DNA of 64,000 nucleotides. Origin: Candidatus Desulfofervidaceae bacterium. Lineage in GTDB: Bacteria; Desulfobacterota; Desulfofervidia; Desulfofervidales; Desulfofervidaceae. The notes below the pieces were generated by a model. It was not told the origin of the DNA. It did no database searches and worked only from the letters and a program-made list of their open reading frames with translations. How positions within the stretch are numbered: the stretch's first letter is position 1; every line of letters begins with the position of its first letter. Of the stretch, positions 34,292 to 43,819 are shown piece after piece. The stretch is taken from the NCBI GenBank assembly GCA_027038965.1, contig JALWFG010000011.1, forward strand, positions 280,288-344,287, given 5' to 3'. The position numbers and the translations under genes were made by a program.

Positions 34292-35660
34292 ATATCATAT
34301 TGAAACTAAACAAGTTCCGCCTCGGTTTTTACCCCCAGGTCCCTATTGTGTGATTGCTAAAGAAGAGGGGTGTTTGGGTTGTAAGTATTGTGTTAAAAAG
34401 GCCTGTCCTTATGGGGTATATGAGAAAAAGGGGTTTGATATTAAAGAACTGCGGGAGACCAGCAGTTATTACTGTCATCATTGCCTTTTTTGCGTAGAGT
34501 CCTGTCCAGCGGGCTTGATAAGCTTAATGCCCAATCCTGAATATCAAAGATTGGGAGATGGTTACTGGACGCCTGAAATTATCACGAGTCTTTGGCGTCA
34601 GGCAGAGACGGGCAAAATCCCGGTTTCAGGGGCGGGATATGGTGGCCCATTTGTTGGGGAAGGCTTTGATGAAATGTGGACTGATATGTCAGAGATTGTG
34701 AGGCCGACTCGGGATGGAATTCATGGTCGTGAATATATCAGCACCGCCGTAGAATTGGGAAGAAAGCCGCTGGCCTTAGAATTTGATCCAGACAAAAAGA
34801 TGGTTTCTCAGATTCCGCCATTTGTAGAAATTTCTCTCCCTGTTCTTTTAAGCTTGCCATCATGGGGTAGATGGGATAGAAATGTGCTTTTCTCTCTAGC
34901 AAAGGCGGCTGCCAAATTAAATACGCTTTTTATCATGCCTTTAAAAGAATTTGATTCTACCTTTTTATCCTTTATTGACCATCTTATGTTAAGTGTAGAG
35001 ACAAAGGAGGCCATAAGAAGTATTCCTGCTCAAGCTCAATTTATAGAGATTCCTTTGGACTTGGTGAGTGAGATAGATGTTGTAAGACAAGGACATTCAG
35101 AGAGAATCATTTCGGTAAAGGTCCCATTTGGTCCTGGGGTTGAAAAAACTTGTTTGGACTTGGTTCAAAATGGAGTTCCCATTATTCATCTTTTTGCCGA
35201 CGAGCATGGGAGGGAAATGGTTGAACTTAGACCTCGATTTATCAAAGATGCTATACAAGATGTTCACTTTAGCCTAGTAGAACAAGGGGTGAGAGATCAG
35301 GTTACCCTTTTGGCAAGTGGTGGCATCGCTATGGCAGAACATATGGGAAAAACCATTATTTGTGGGGCCGATGCTGTCGTCGTAGGGCAAGCGCTTATGG
35401 TAGCCCTTGAATGCAGATTGTGTAAAGAGTGTGAGAAGGGATTGCCTTGCCCGGTAGAAATTAATGCCATTGATTCTGAATGGGGAGCTCAAAGGATTAT
35501 TAATCTGATGGGATCTTGGCATTCCCAACTTTTAGAGGTCATGGGTGCTATGGGAATGCGGGATGTAAGAAGGTTACGAGGAGAACTTGGAAGGGCAATT
35601 TTTTATAGAGATGTAATTAAGGAATCTTTTGCTAATATTAAGAAGGTGAGTGGTGAGTAA
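34284..35660 (+). CDS. Degenerate GltB-like protein with two ferredoxin clusters
   Basis: A 458-residue paralog of the adjacent GltB. The N-terminus has CLGCKYCVKKACP and CHHCLFCVESCP; the C-terminus keeps CRLCKECEKGLPC. The FMN barrel between them has lost the usual synthase motifs: no MSFGSIS, no CTGEGG and no GGTGAAP equivalent, though ASGGI remains. It is therefore unlikely to make glutamate. It could be a structural or electron-relay partner of the intact GltB, joining it to the MvhD protein encoded just upstream. Confidence 0.78.
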   Translation: MGKYHIETKQVPPRFLPPGPYCVIAKEEGCLGCKYCVKKACPYGVYEKKGFDIKELRETSSYYCHHCLFCVESCPAGLISLMPNPEYQRLGDGYWTPEIITSLWRQAETGKIPVSGAGYGGPFVGEGFDEMWTDMSEIVRPTRDGIHGREYISTAVELGRKPLALEFDPDKKMVSQIPPFVEISLPVLLSLPSWGRWDRNVLFSLAKAAAKLNTLFIMPLKEFDSTFLSFIDHLMLSVETKEAIRSIPAQAQFIEIPLDLVSEIDVVRQGHSERIISVKVPFGPGVEKTCLDLVQNGVPIIHLFADEHGREMVELRPRFIKDAIQDVHFSLVEQGVRDQVTLLASGGIAMAEHMGKTIICGADAVVVGQALMVALECRLCKECEKGLPCPVEINAIDSEWGAQRIINLMGSWHSQLLEVMGAMGMRDVRRLRGELGRAIFYRDVIKESFANIKKVSGE

Positions 35661-35665
35661 AAGAA

Positions 35666-37183
35666 ATGAAAGAGTGCAATAAAACCGAGAAATGGCCGCC
35701 AGAAGTAAAACAAACTCCCTCTCGTTTTAGAAGGCCGCTAAGCAAATATAAGATTATTAGAAACGAAAATTGTGACAATTGTGGTATTTGCGTGGATGTT
35801 TGTCCTTATGGAGTGCACAAATTTGTGGGCAAAAAAGTTCAATCTCCTAACGAACATTATTGTATTGGTTTTGCATGTCAAGGCACAGACCATTATTGTA
35901 TAGATAAATGTCCCCAAAATGCCCTATCGTTGGTGCAGAATCCAACCATGGAGGCCCTAGGAGACCACCGTTGGCCGGCTGATTTAATCTTAGGCACCTG
36001 GTATCAAGCTGAGTATGGTAGACCGCCAGCGCACTTAGAATATAAGATTGGAGATTCTGGAGATGGTTTTGATCGCCTTCGTTTCAATTTTGAATTGGAC
36101 AATCAGACCCCAACTTCTTGGGAAATAGACCCAGAAATTTCTACTAGTATTGAGCTCAACCGCAGAGGAGATAATAGACCTCAAGTTACCATTAGTGTGC
36201 CATGGTATGGTGGGGGTATGTCATTTGGGTCTATAAGTCTTACCGTTATGCTGGCTAGGGCAAAGGCATGTGCGGCTTGGAATACTTTTACCTGCACAGG
36301 TGAGGGTGGATATCCAGATGAATTAGTGCCATATAAAGATTACATTATTACCCAAATTGCCACAGGTCTGTTTGGAGTAAGGGAAGAGACAATAAAGAGG
36401 GCAAGGATTGTAGAGTTTAAATATGCCCAAGGGGCCAAGCCAGGGTTGGGCGGACATTTGTTGGGAGATAAGGTTACCCCAGCCGTGGCTCGGATGCGAC
36501 AGTCCATCCCCGGGATGTCCCTTTTTTCACCTTTCCCGTTTCATAGTGTGTATTCAGTGGAAGACCACAAAAAGCATATAGATTGGGTTAAGGAAATAAA
36601 TCCGAAGGCGTTAATTGCAGTCAAGGTATCTACCCCAAACGATGTAGATATGGTGGCCATAGGCAGCTACTATGCGGGGGCACATATCATCTTTCTGGAC
36701 GGGAGTTATGGAGGGACAGGTGCTGCTCCTGATATAGCCAAAAAAAACATTGCCATGCCTATTGAACTGGCAGTCCCTAAAGTGCATCGCTTTTTAGTAG
36801 AAGAAGGGGTTAGGGACAAGGTTGTTTTAATGGCTGGGGGTGGTATAAGAACCGCTTATGATATTGCCAAAATAATTGCCTTAGGGGCAGATGGTGTAGT
36901 TACAGGGACTTCGGAACTTGTAGCCTTGGAGTGCACTCGATGCCACAATTGTGAAAGCGGGAAGGGATGTCCTAGAGGCATTGCTACCACAGATCCTCGC
37001 CTTTCAGCCATGGTAAAGCTTGATTGGGCTGCGCAACGAATTTCAAATCTTTTTTATTCTTGGTATTTGCAATTGATTGATATTTTAAAACGCTTGGGAA
37101 TGAAAAGTGTAAAAGAATTGGTAGGAAGAACAGATTGCCTGGTATATATTGAGAGGTATGAAAAGGAAAATGAAAAGAAGTGA
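35666..37183 (+). CDS. gltB: Glutamate synthase FMN subunit, archaeal type
   Basis: A 505-residue enzyme that reduces 2-iminoglutarate to glutamate. N-terminal ferredoxin-like cysteines (CDNCGICVDVCP and a second group) precede the FMN barrel, which has GGGMSFGSIS, CTGEGGYP, AQGAKPGLGGHL and GSYGGTGAAPD. A [3Fe-4S]-type group CTRCHNCESGKGC follows. It is the stand-alone archaeal form, not the 1500-residue bacterial one. No GltD is encoded here, so electrons probably come from ferredoxin or the Hdr/MvhD proteins. Confidence 0.93.
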   Translation: MKECNKTEKWPPEVKQTPSRFRRPLSKYKIIRNENCDNCGICVDVCPYGVHKFVGKKVQSPNEHYCIGFACQGTDHYCIDKCPQNALSLVQNPTMEALGDHRWPADLILGTWYQAEYGRPPAHLEYKIGDSGDGFDRLRFNFELDNQTPTSWEIDPEISTSIELNRRGDNRPQVTISVPWYGGGMSFGSISLTVMLARAKACAAWNTFTCTGEGGYPDELVPYKDYIITQIATGLFGVREETIKRARIVEFKYAQGAKPGLGGHLLGDKVTPAVARMRQSIPGMSLFSPFPFHSVYSVEDHKKHIDWVKEINPKALIAVKVSTPNDVDMVAIGSYYAGAHIIFLDGSYGGTGAAPDIAKKNIAMPIELAVPKVHRFLVEEGVRDKVVLMAGGGIRTAYDIAKIIALGADGVVTGTSELVALECTRCHNCESGKGCPRGIATTDPRLSAMVKLDWAAQRISNLFYSWYLQLIDILKRLGMKSVKELVGRTDCLVYIERYEKENEKK

Positions 37184-39773
37184 GCTCATAAAAAAGCTAG
37201 TTTATGCAAGAAGAAAGCTAGTTCCCTCATATCCATTGGCCAGAAAATTGGCTACAGAAGAAGAGGGAGGATGTGGTGTTGTAGGGTTCATTTGCAATAT
37301 CCCTATTGGGGGTAAACACATCTTTTATCCCTCCATTCAGATGCATAATAGAGGAAATGGAAAGGGAGGAGGAATTGCGGCCGTTGGTCTTTCTGCTGAA
37401 ACCTTAGGAGTAAGTCAAGAAATTCTGGATAATGACTATCTTTACCAAATTGCATTACTGGATCCTGGCGTTCAAGGCCAATTAGAATCGGAGTTTATTG
37501 AGCCTTTCTTTAATATAGATAAGGCTCAAAGGGTAGAGACAGTTGGAGATTATCGAGATGTAGGTTTAGAAGTGAGGCCTCCAGATGTTATGCAATATTT
37601 CGTCCGGGTAAAGCCAGGGGTTTTGGAAGAGTTCATTAGTGAAAATCACCTTGAGGGTATAGATCCAAGAAGGGCAGAAGATGAATTTGTGTATCAGAAT
37701 AGTTTTAAACTCAATCAAAAGTACTATTCTTCTTTGGGAGAGAAAAAGGCCTTTGTCCTTTCCCGGGGCCGCAATATGTGCATTTTTAAAATTGTAGGTT
37801 ATGCAGAACAGGTAGTCCAGTATTACCAATTGGAAAACTTCAAGGCCCATGTTTGGATTGCCCATCAACGATATCCTACCAAAGGTAAGGTTTGGCATCC
37901 AGCCGGTGCCCATCCCTTTGCAGGCTTAGATGAGGCCTTGGTGCATAATGGTGATTTTGCCAACTATTTTTCTGTAGCCCAATATCTGAGGCAGCACAAC
38001 GTTTTTCCGCTATTTTTAACAGATACCGAAGTAGCCATTTTGCTCTTTGATCTTTTAAACCGTACCTATGGCTATCCTTTAGAATACATCATTGAGGCTA
38101 TTGCTCCCACAACCGAGCTAGATTTTGATTTTTTGCCACCTGAAAAACAGCATATTTATCGAGCCTTGCATGCAAGTCATATCCATGGCTCGCCAGATGG
38201 ACCTTGGTTTTTTATCATTGCCAGAAACGAATTCTATCAAAAATATTATCAACTAATTGGGATTACGGATACCGCTATGCTTAGACCTCAGGTCTTTGCC
38301 CTTTATGATGGTGGTGAAGTGCAAGTGGGACTTATTGCCTCTGAAAAACAGGCCATTGATGCTACCTTAAGAAGTTTATCAGAAGAAGACAAGCGCTTTT
38401 GTCCGGTGGCAGATAAATATTGGAATGCCAGAGGAGGGAGTCACACCGATGGCGGAACCTTTATCTTTACCCTAAAAAAGGGAGATGCTCAAAGACTTGT
38501 TTGCACAGATAAGTTTGGAAAAGAGGTTAGGGTGCCTTTAAACCAGAGGCCTTGGGAAGTTAACATACCAGAATTTCAAGAAACCAGCCTTCTCAAGCAG
38601 TTGAAGAAACAAATAGAACACAGCTTACCCTTGGATGTCTTTAGGCAATTTGTTTCTGAGATACCCGGCCTTGGATATGAGGAGTTTTATAATATTTGTT
38701 CAGGTTTGGCCCAAATGGCAACTGAGGATGATGTTACCAAAGAGTGGGTAATAGAATTTTTGACTCTTCTAAATGACCGTTATTATGATACTGGAGAGAA
38801 AAAGAGGAGTTGGCTTTTATGGATTGTTTCAGAAAACCTTAAACGAATATTAGGTGGAGTTGTTCCTATTGGGTCAGAAGAAATTTCTAGGTACAAATAT
38901 ATTGATTGGCAAAATCGGAAGGATTTAAGACCCCCAAGACCAGGAGAAGAGATTTTGGTTATCAATGCTTGGGATTTCCCCCCTGAGGGCGACGAGTGTG
39001 ATGCCCGCTTGATTTGTGAAGCCTATTTTAAGGGCTGGAGGCGATTTATTGCCTATAATTACCGAGGACAACGTTTTTGCGGTTGCGGATTAGGTCCTAA
39101 GACTAATGGGGTGCGTATAGATGTCTACGGTAGCTCGGGGGACTATTTGGGTTCTGGGTTAGATGGATTAGAGGTCTATGTTCATGGAAACGCTCAAGAT
39201 CAGGTAGGACAGATTTTGAATGCAGGTAAAATTGTGATTTTTGGAGATGTGGGTCAAACCTTTCTTTATGGGGCTAAAGGCGGAGAGGCCTATGTGCTAG
39301 GTAATGCGGCTGGAAGGCCACTTATCAATGCCGTAGGGTGTCCTCGAGTAGTAATCAACGGCACTGCTTTAGATTATCTGGCAGAGTCATTTATGGCAGG
39401 TGATCCTTTAAAGGGAGGTGGTTTCTGCATTCTAAATGGCATAACATTTGATGAAAGGGGGAGACTTAAGGAGCTTCCTACGCCATATCCGGGTTCTAAT
39501 CTCTTTTCTTTGGCATCAGGAGGGGCTATATATGTAAGGGATCCCCATCGGAAATTGGTGGAAGAACAGCTCAATGGAGGAGTTTTTACCAATCTTACAG
39601 AGGCCGATTGGGAGCTTATTTTGCCATATTTAGAAGAAAACGAACGCCTTTTTGGAATTAGGGTTGATGAATTGCTTACAGTAGATGGGGAGAAAAGACG
39701 GCCTGAAGATGTTTATCGCAAGGTGAAGGCGGTTAGATTAAAGGTTTTGGCTGGGCAAGGGATACCTGAATAA
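37170..39773 (+). CDS. Glutamine amidotransferase (class II) fused to GXGXG domain, glutamate synthase
   Basis: An 867-residue fusion of the glutaminase and GltC-type domains of glutamate synthase. After a propeptide of about 30 residues comes EEGGCGVVGF, whose cysteine should be the mature N-terminal nucleophile. AHQRYPT, AHPFAG and HNGDFANY follow. The C-terminal third is the beta-helical GXGXG domain (VYGSSGDYLGSGLDG, later NAAGRPLINAVG). The start is uncertain (37158 or 37170); it overlaps gltB. Together with gltB it gives a complete glutamate synthase. Confidence 0.9.
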   Translation: MKRSELIKKLVYARRKLVPSYPLARKLATEEEGGCGVVGFICNIPIGGKHIFYPSIQMHNRGNGKGGGIAAVGLSAETLGVSQEILDNDYLYQIALLDPGVQGQLESEFIEPFFNIDKAQRVETVGDYRDVGLEVRPPDVMQYFVRVKPGVLEEFISENHLEGIDPRRAEDEFVYQNSFKLNQKYYSSLGEKKAFVLSRGRNMCIFKIVGYAEQVVQYYQLENFKAHVWIAHQRYPTKGKVWHPAGAHPFAGLDEALVHNGDFANYFSVAQYLRQHNVFPLFLTDTEVAILLFDLLNRTYGYPLEYIIEAIAPTTELDFDFLPPEKQHIYRALHASHIHGSPDGPWFFIIARNEFYQKYYQLIGITDTAMLRPQVFALYDGGEVQVGLIASEKQAIDATLRSLSEEDKRFCPVADKYWNARGGSHTDGGTFIFTLKKGDAQRLVCTDKFGKEVRVPLNQRPWEVNIPEFQETSLLKQLKKQIEHSLPLDVFRQFVSEIPGLGYEEFYNICSGLAQMATEDDVTKEWVIEFLTLLNDRYYDTGEKKRSWLLWIVSENLKRILGGVVPIGSEEISRYKYIDWQNRKDLRPPRPGEEILVINAWDFPPEGDECDARLICEAYFKGWRRFIAYNYRGQRFCGCGLGPKTNGVRIDVYGSSGDYLGSGLDGLEVYVHGNAQDQVGQILNAGKIVIFGDVGQTFLYGAKGGEAYVLGNAAGRPLINAVGCPRVVINGTALDYLAESFMAGDPLKGGGFCILNGITFDERGRLKELPTPYPGSNLFSLASGGAIYVRDPHRKLVEEQLNGGVFTNLTEADWELILPYLEENERLFGIRVDELLTVDGEKRRPEDVYRKVKAVRLKVLAGQGIPE

Positions 39774-39971
39774 ACCAATCAAAGTATTGAATTTCGAACG
39801 AATCTAGGGTTTTTGTGTCCTACTTCCATTGGAAGCGGTTTGAGGGGTAATAAAAGGCCAAGTAGCCCAAATGGGTAAAAAGACGAAGGACGCTTTTGCG
39901 CTATAGGCTTAATGATACTGTGAATAAGGGCTAAACTAATTAAAGAGTAAGGCGAGATCGTTCAAGTCCGG

Positions 39972-41393
39972 TTATTTGATTCTTTGCCACTTTTCCAATA
40001 AGATTTGCCAAGATTTATCTTTCTTTACCAAAAAGAGTGTTTTTATACCCCTATCTTCATAGGCATCTGAACGATATGTTTGCAAGGCCCTTACCATTAC
40101 CACCTGTCCCAGTTGGGGATAGCGATTGTAGAAGTAGATTCCCACATTATCAAGGCTAATCTCTATATGTTTTCTATTTTTGGCAAGCCGCTTTTTGTAA
40201 TTTATCCAGCCTTGGCGGTTATAACTACCTGAACGGAATTTGGGATGATAGCATTTTTCGTAAGTTGCGAAATCCTTGTTTGCCCATGCCTCTTTCCATT
40301 TGTTCAAAAAGGCAGTTATTTCTTTTTGCCATTTTTCTATTTCCGTGGCACTAACCCACTTTATTTCCTTTGTGATTATAATAGGTGTTTGAGCCAAATG
40401 AATGTTATGGGAGACTTCGAGTAGGTCTACATTATTCATGACTACACACCCATGTGTGGCCTGAGGTAGCCAAGGTTTAAAATCCTTGTTTGTTCCATGA
40501 AGCCAAATGCCATGGCCGTCCTTGTTTAAAAAACGGTCAAAGATATTTGGATAATCCAAAACAAAGGCCATATTGCCATAATCGCCGCCTATTTGGGCCA
40601 ATGCCTTTTCATCAAATACCTTGGTAAAGAAATATACCCCTTCAGGGGTGTTGTTATCACCTTCTTTAAATTTGTCAAAGTGATTTCTACCAGTAGTGCA
40701 GGGAAAAATGTGCTTTAGTAATAATCCTTGGGGAGTGGAAAGATACAAAAGTAAGCGCTGCTTTTCTTTATCCACCAAAAGGCATACCCTACCTTTAGGA
40801 AGTTTGATGAGATTTAATGGAAGTTTGGCCTGGGGTACCTTTAGAAAGTTTTCTTCCCAAGAAAATCTTTTCAAAAGTTCCTCTATGTAGGGATAAGCAA
40901 TACATACCCCTCTTTTTTCTTGTTTTATTAGTTTTTCAATGGTATTTTTGGCTTCAGTGTAATTACCTTGGGCCTCATATAACAACGCTAAATCTAAGGC
41001 TGCTTGGACATAATTAGGGTCTATCAAGAGGGCCTTTTTAAAGCAGTTCAAGGCCTCTCTTTTATTTTTTAATAAAAGTTCTACTTTCCCAAGATAATAA
41101 AGGGAAATAGGGTCATTGGTGTTTATAGACAAAATTTGTTTTATTTTTTCCAAATCCGCCTCAGAACCTGCCTTCCACAGTTCTTGAACTGCCATAAATA
41201 AATATGCTCTGGCCAGAGCACGCTTGAATTCTATTGAGCGAGGATGAGATTGGGATAATCGGATAAGTTCATCTCTGGCCTTTTCAAAACACCCGTTTTT
41301 GAGGTAGTTTTCTAAAGAGGAGGGAATGGTGGTCGCTCCTGTGTTTAAACACAAAAATAGATATATTAGTAAAAGTGGCCAAATGTATCTCAT
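39972..41393 (-). CDS. L,D-transpeptidase with TPR repeats and NTF2-like tail
   Basis: A 473-residue secreted protein with an N-terminal signal (about 1-22), TPR-like helices (about 30-175), a YkuD catalytic domain and a C-terminal domain resembling the NTF2/SnoaL fold (about 360-473). The active site is visible as HGTNKDF followed by THGCVVM. Such enzymes cross-link peptidoglycan or attach proteins to it. It is the last minus-strand gene after the exopolysaccharide set, 98 bases beyond it. Confidence 0.88.
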   Translation of the reverse strand: MRYIWPLLLIYLFLCLNTGATTIPSSLENYLKNGCFEKARDELIRLSQSHPRSIEFKRALARAYLFMAVQELWKAGSEADLEKIKQILSINTNDPISLYYLGKVELLLKNKREALNCFKKALLIDPNYVQAALDLALLYEAQGNYTEAKNTIEKLIKQEKRGVCIAYPYIEELLKRFSWEENFLKVPQAKLPLNLIKLPKGRVCLLVDKEKQRLLLYLSTPQGLLLKHIFPCTTGRNHFDKFKEGDNNTPEGVYFFTKVFDEKALAQIGGDYGNMAFVLDYPNIFDRFLNKDGHGIWLHGTNKDFKPWLPQATHGCVVMNNVDLLEVSHNIHLAQTPIIITKEIKWVSATEIEKWQKEITAFLNKWKEAWANKDFATYEKCYHPKFRSGSYNRQGWINYKKRLAKNRKHIEISLDNVGIYFYNRYPQLGQVVMVRALQTYRSDAYEDRGIKTLFLVKKDKSWQILLEKWQRIK

Positions 41394-41491
41394 TACCAAT
41401 CCCTTTACTTTGTAATAGGAAAACGCCTTTTGAGGTAAAAAGAGTATATGTTTTAGGCCGATAAGTCAACATCAAATAAAAATTAAGATGA

Positions 41492-42868
41492 CTACCTGGC
41501 CCCTTTCCTCAAAAAAATAACCTTGGTAGTTTCAAAAATTATTGCTAGATCAAAAAGAATAGAAAAGTTTTTGATGTAATATAAATCGTATTTCAATTTT
41601 TCTATTGCATCTTTAACCGAGGCCCCATAAGGGTATCTAATCTGAGCCCAACCTGTGATCCCAGGTTTAACGGCATGACGCTGGGTATAATAAGGGATTT
41701 CCTGTTTTAATTTTTCCACAAAATAAGGCCGTTCTGGACGAGGGCCTACAAAACTCATGTCTCCCTTAAGCACATTCCACATTTGGGGAATTTCGTCAAT
41801 TCTGGTTTTACGAATAAATTTGCCTACCCTGGTGACTCTGGGGTCATCTTTTTGGGCCCAGGTTGGTCGGTCTTTTTCTGCATCCTGACGCATAGAACGA
41901 AATTTATAGAGAATAAACGTTTTTCCCTTTTCTCCTACCCGTTCTTGGCGGTATAATACTGGCCCAGGGCTTTCTAACTTGATGGCAACAGCCGTAACAA
42001 TTGAAATAGGAATAGAAAGGATTAGTCCAATAGACGAAAGAAAGATATCAAATATGCGTTTAATCCTTTTCCGTAAGGGCTTTATATTAAATCCTTCAGT
42101 AAATATTATGTGGCTAGGATTTAGATTTTCTATGAGGATTTTTCCGGTGAGCTGTTCATAAAATTTGGGTGCTTCCTGAATAGTTAAACCATTTAACTTC
42201 AAATCAATTAAAAGCTTCAAGGGCAAATTCCCCCGACGTTCTTTTAAGGCAATTATAAGGCGATTGATGTGATGAGTGCGGACAGCCTTTTCTAGATTCG
42301 ATTCCTTTCCCAAATATGGTATCTCCAAAAGCCCCTTTTCTCCTAAGTATCCAATCAGGCTAAAGGCACTATCTTTTCTGTGTTTAATTTCCTTTACAAT
42401 CATTCGGGCAACATTATTGGCGCCCATAATGAGTACTCTTTCTGTGAACTTTTGGGTCACTAAAAGCCAGTTATAGCCCAAACGCCATGATAATACAAAG
42501 GCCACTACAAATACAAGGCTTATCATGAATACCTTTTCAGCAATAATTAATTGGGGCAGTAAGTAGTAAATAAATGCCAGAATAAAGCAGGTTAATCCCA
42601 AGGCATGAAGAAGCCGAATGACAAGTTCAGAAAAGTTAAAAACTTTACTAAAGTCATAAAGGTCTAGGTAATAGAGGCAGCAAATGCAGATGGAAGTTAC
42701 CAACGCAATTCTAGACAAAACTTGTTGCCAATAGAAAATATTTGCATCCAAAATAGAGATTTTAATAAAAGACGCAATGAGAATGGAGATAAAGATTAAA
42801 AGCCACTCCCCCAGAAAGAAGATGACATTTCTAATAGGGTAATATACACTAAATATTTTTAAAATCAT
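41492..42868 (-). CDS. Polyprenyl-phosphate sugar-1-phosphate transferase (EPS priming)
   Basis: A 458-residue priming enzyme of exopolysaccharide assembly. The first part has four or five helices, followed by a Rossmann-like CoA-binding-type domain (ERVLIMGANNVARMIV). The C-terminal catalytic domain contains SPGPVLYRQERVG, LYKFRSMRQDAE, RKTRIDEIPQMWNVLKG and FVGPRPERP. It matches the WcaJ/EpsB-like family. It is the last gene of the EPS operon. Confidence 0.92.
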   Translation of the reverse strand: MILKIFSVYYPIRNVIFFLGEWLLIFISILIASFIKISILDANIFYWQQVLSRIALVTSICICCLYYLDLYDFSKVFNFSELVIRLLHALGLTCFILAFIYYLLPQLIIAEKVFMISLVFVVAFVLSWRLGYNWLLVTQKFTERVLIMGANNVARMIVKEIKHRKDSAFSLIGYLGEKGLLEIPYLGKESNLEKAVRTHHINRLIIALKERRGNLPLKLLIDLKLNGLTIQEAPKFYEQLTGKILIENLNPSHIIFTEGFNIKPLRKRIKRIFDIFLSSIGLILSIPISIVTAVAIKLESPGPVLYRQERVGEKGKTFILYKFRSMRQDAEKDRPTWAQKDDPRVTRVGKFIRKTRIDEIPQMWNVLKGDMSFVGPRPERPYFVEKLKQEIPYYTQRHAVKPGITGWAQIRYPYGASVKDAIEKLKYDLYYIKNFSILFDLAIIFETTKVIFLRKGAR

Positions 42869-42964
42869 TGTTAAATACTGGTTTTAACAAAAATACCTCG
42901 TTGCATTGTCTGCAACGTTCTAAGTTTAGAAGTGTCCTAAATCCCTAATAAAGCCAAGTCAAAT

Positions 42965-43807
42965 TTAGACCATACCATCTTTATCTTTTGTTTTCTTTTT
43001 TTTGTAGTAATAGTAATAACTATGTCTATAGCGCATGCTTTTGGGATTAACTTTGTTAAATACAATTCCCCAAACGCTGTTCTCTTTGAGTAAGTCCAAA
43101 CTTCTTTTCAAGGCATCTTGTTGAGTTTTTCCGTAACAAACGACTATTAGTGTCCCGTCTACTTGATTGGCCAAAATATCTGGTTCTGAAGTAATGAGCA
43201 TAGGGGTTGAATCAATAAAAATAAACCTGTCAGGATATCTTTCTTTCACTTCTTTGATCAGGTTTTTCATCTTGTCCGAAGCCAGAAGCTCTGAAGGGTG
43301 AAGTTTTGAATGTCCTGCTGGGATTAATGAAAGCTTAGAAACAAAAGTTTTATAGAAAATCTTAGAAATTTCAACCTTTCCTTCTAAATAATCACTGAGA
43401 CCATATTGATATTGGAGTTTGAAAAACCTATGAAGGGTGGGATTTCTGAAATCTGCATCTATTAACAAGGCATGAGTGTTTGGATTTAGGGCAAAACTTA
43501 TGGCCAAGTTGGCTACAGTAACACTTTTACCTTCCTCAGGCAAAGAACTTGTAATTAATAATGTTTGATTTTTATCTTTGCTTCGCTGTAGAATTCTAGT
43601 CCGCAGTTTTTTAAACTGCTCGGCGGCTTGAGATTCAGGATCGGTGAGAATGATTAAAACATCGTCTATACCCTTTAAAGAATCCGATACAACAGCTTGC
43701 TTTGAGTTTATATAACTCTTAGCTGAGGGAGATGGGCCTTCCTTTTTCATTTCTTCAAAAAATCTTTCTGTCTCTGCTTTTTTTAATGCCTCATAAACTT
43801 TGCTCAT
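42965..43807 (-). CDS. BY-kinase (capsular tyrosine kinase, CpsD/Wzc C-terminal type)
   Basis: A 280-residue bacterial tyrosine kinase that controls polysaccharide chain length. Walker A is SLPEEGKSVT, Walker A' LLIDADFRNP, and Walker B FIFIDSTP. A tyrosine-rich tail (YRHSYYYYYKKK) is the autophosphorylation cluster. It follows the membrane co-polymerase gene by 12 bases, the usual split arrangement. Confidence 0.93.
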   Translation of the reverse strand: MSKVYEALKKAETERFFEEMKKEGPSPSAKSYINSKQAVVSDSLKGIDDVLIILTDPESQAAEQFKKLRTRILQRSKDKNQTLLITSSLPEEGKSVTVANLAISFALNPNTHALLIDADFRNPTLHRFFKLQYQYGLSDYLEGKVEISKIFYKTFVSKLSLIPAGHSKLHPSELLASDKMKNLIKEVKERYPDRFIFIDSTPMLITSEPDILANQVDGTLIVVCYGKTQQDALKRSLDLLKENSVWGIVFNKVNPKSMRYRHSYYYYYKKKKTKDKDGMV

Positions 43808-43819
43808 CCATAGCTCCGC

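Noticed and set aside
34284..35660. Degenerate GltB-like gene as a pseudogene
   Set aside because: The frame is intact, both ends keep their cysteine clusters, and it is packed tightly with its neighbours, so a changed function is more likely.
39774..39971. Possible riboswitch-like region after the glutamate synthase genes
   Set aside because: It follows the cluster and does not precede a gene on either strand; no known aptamer core or stable stem was found.
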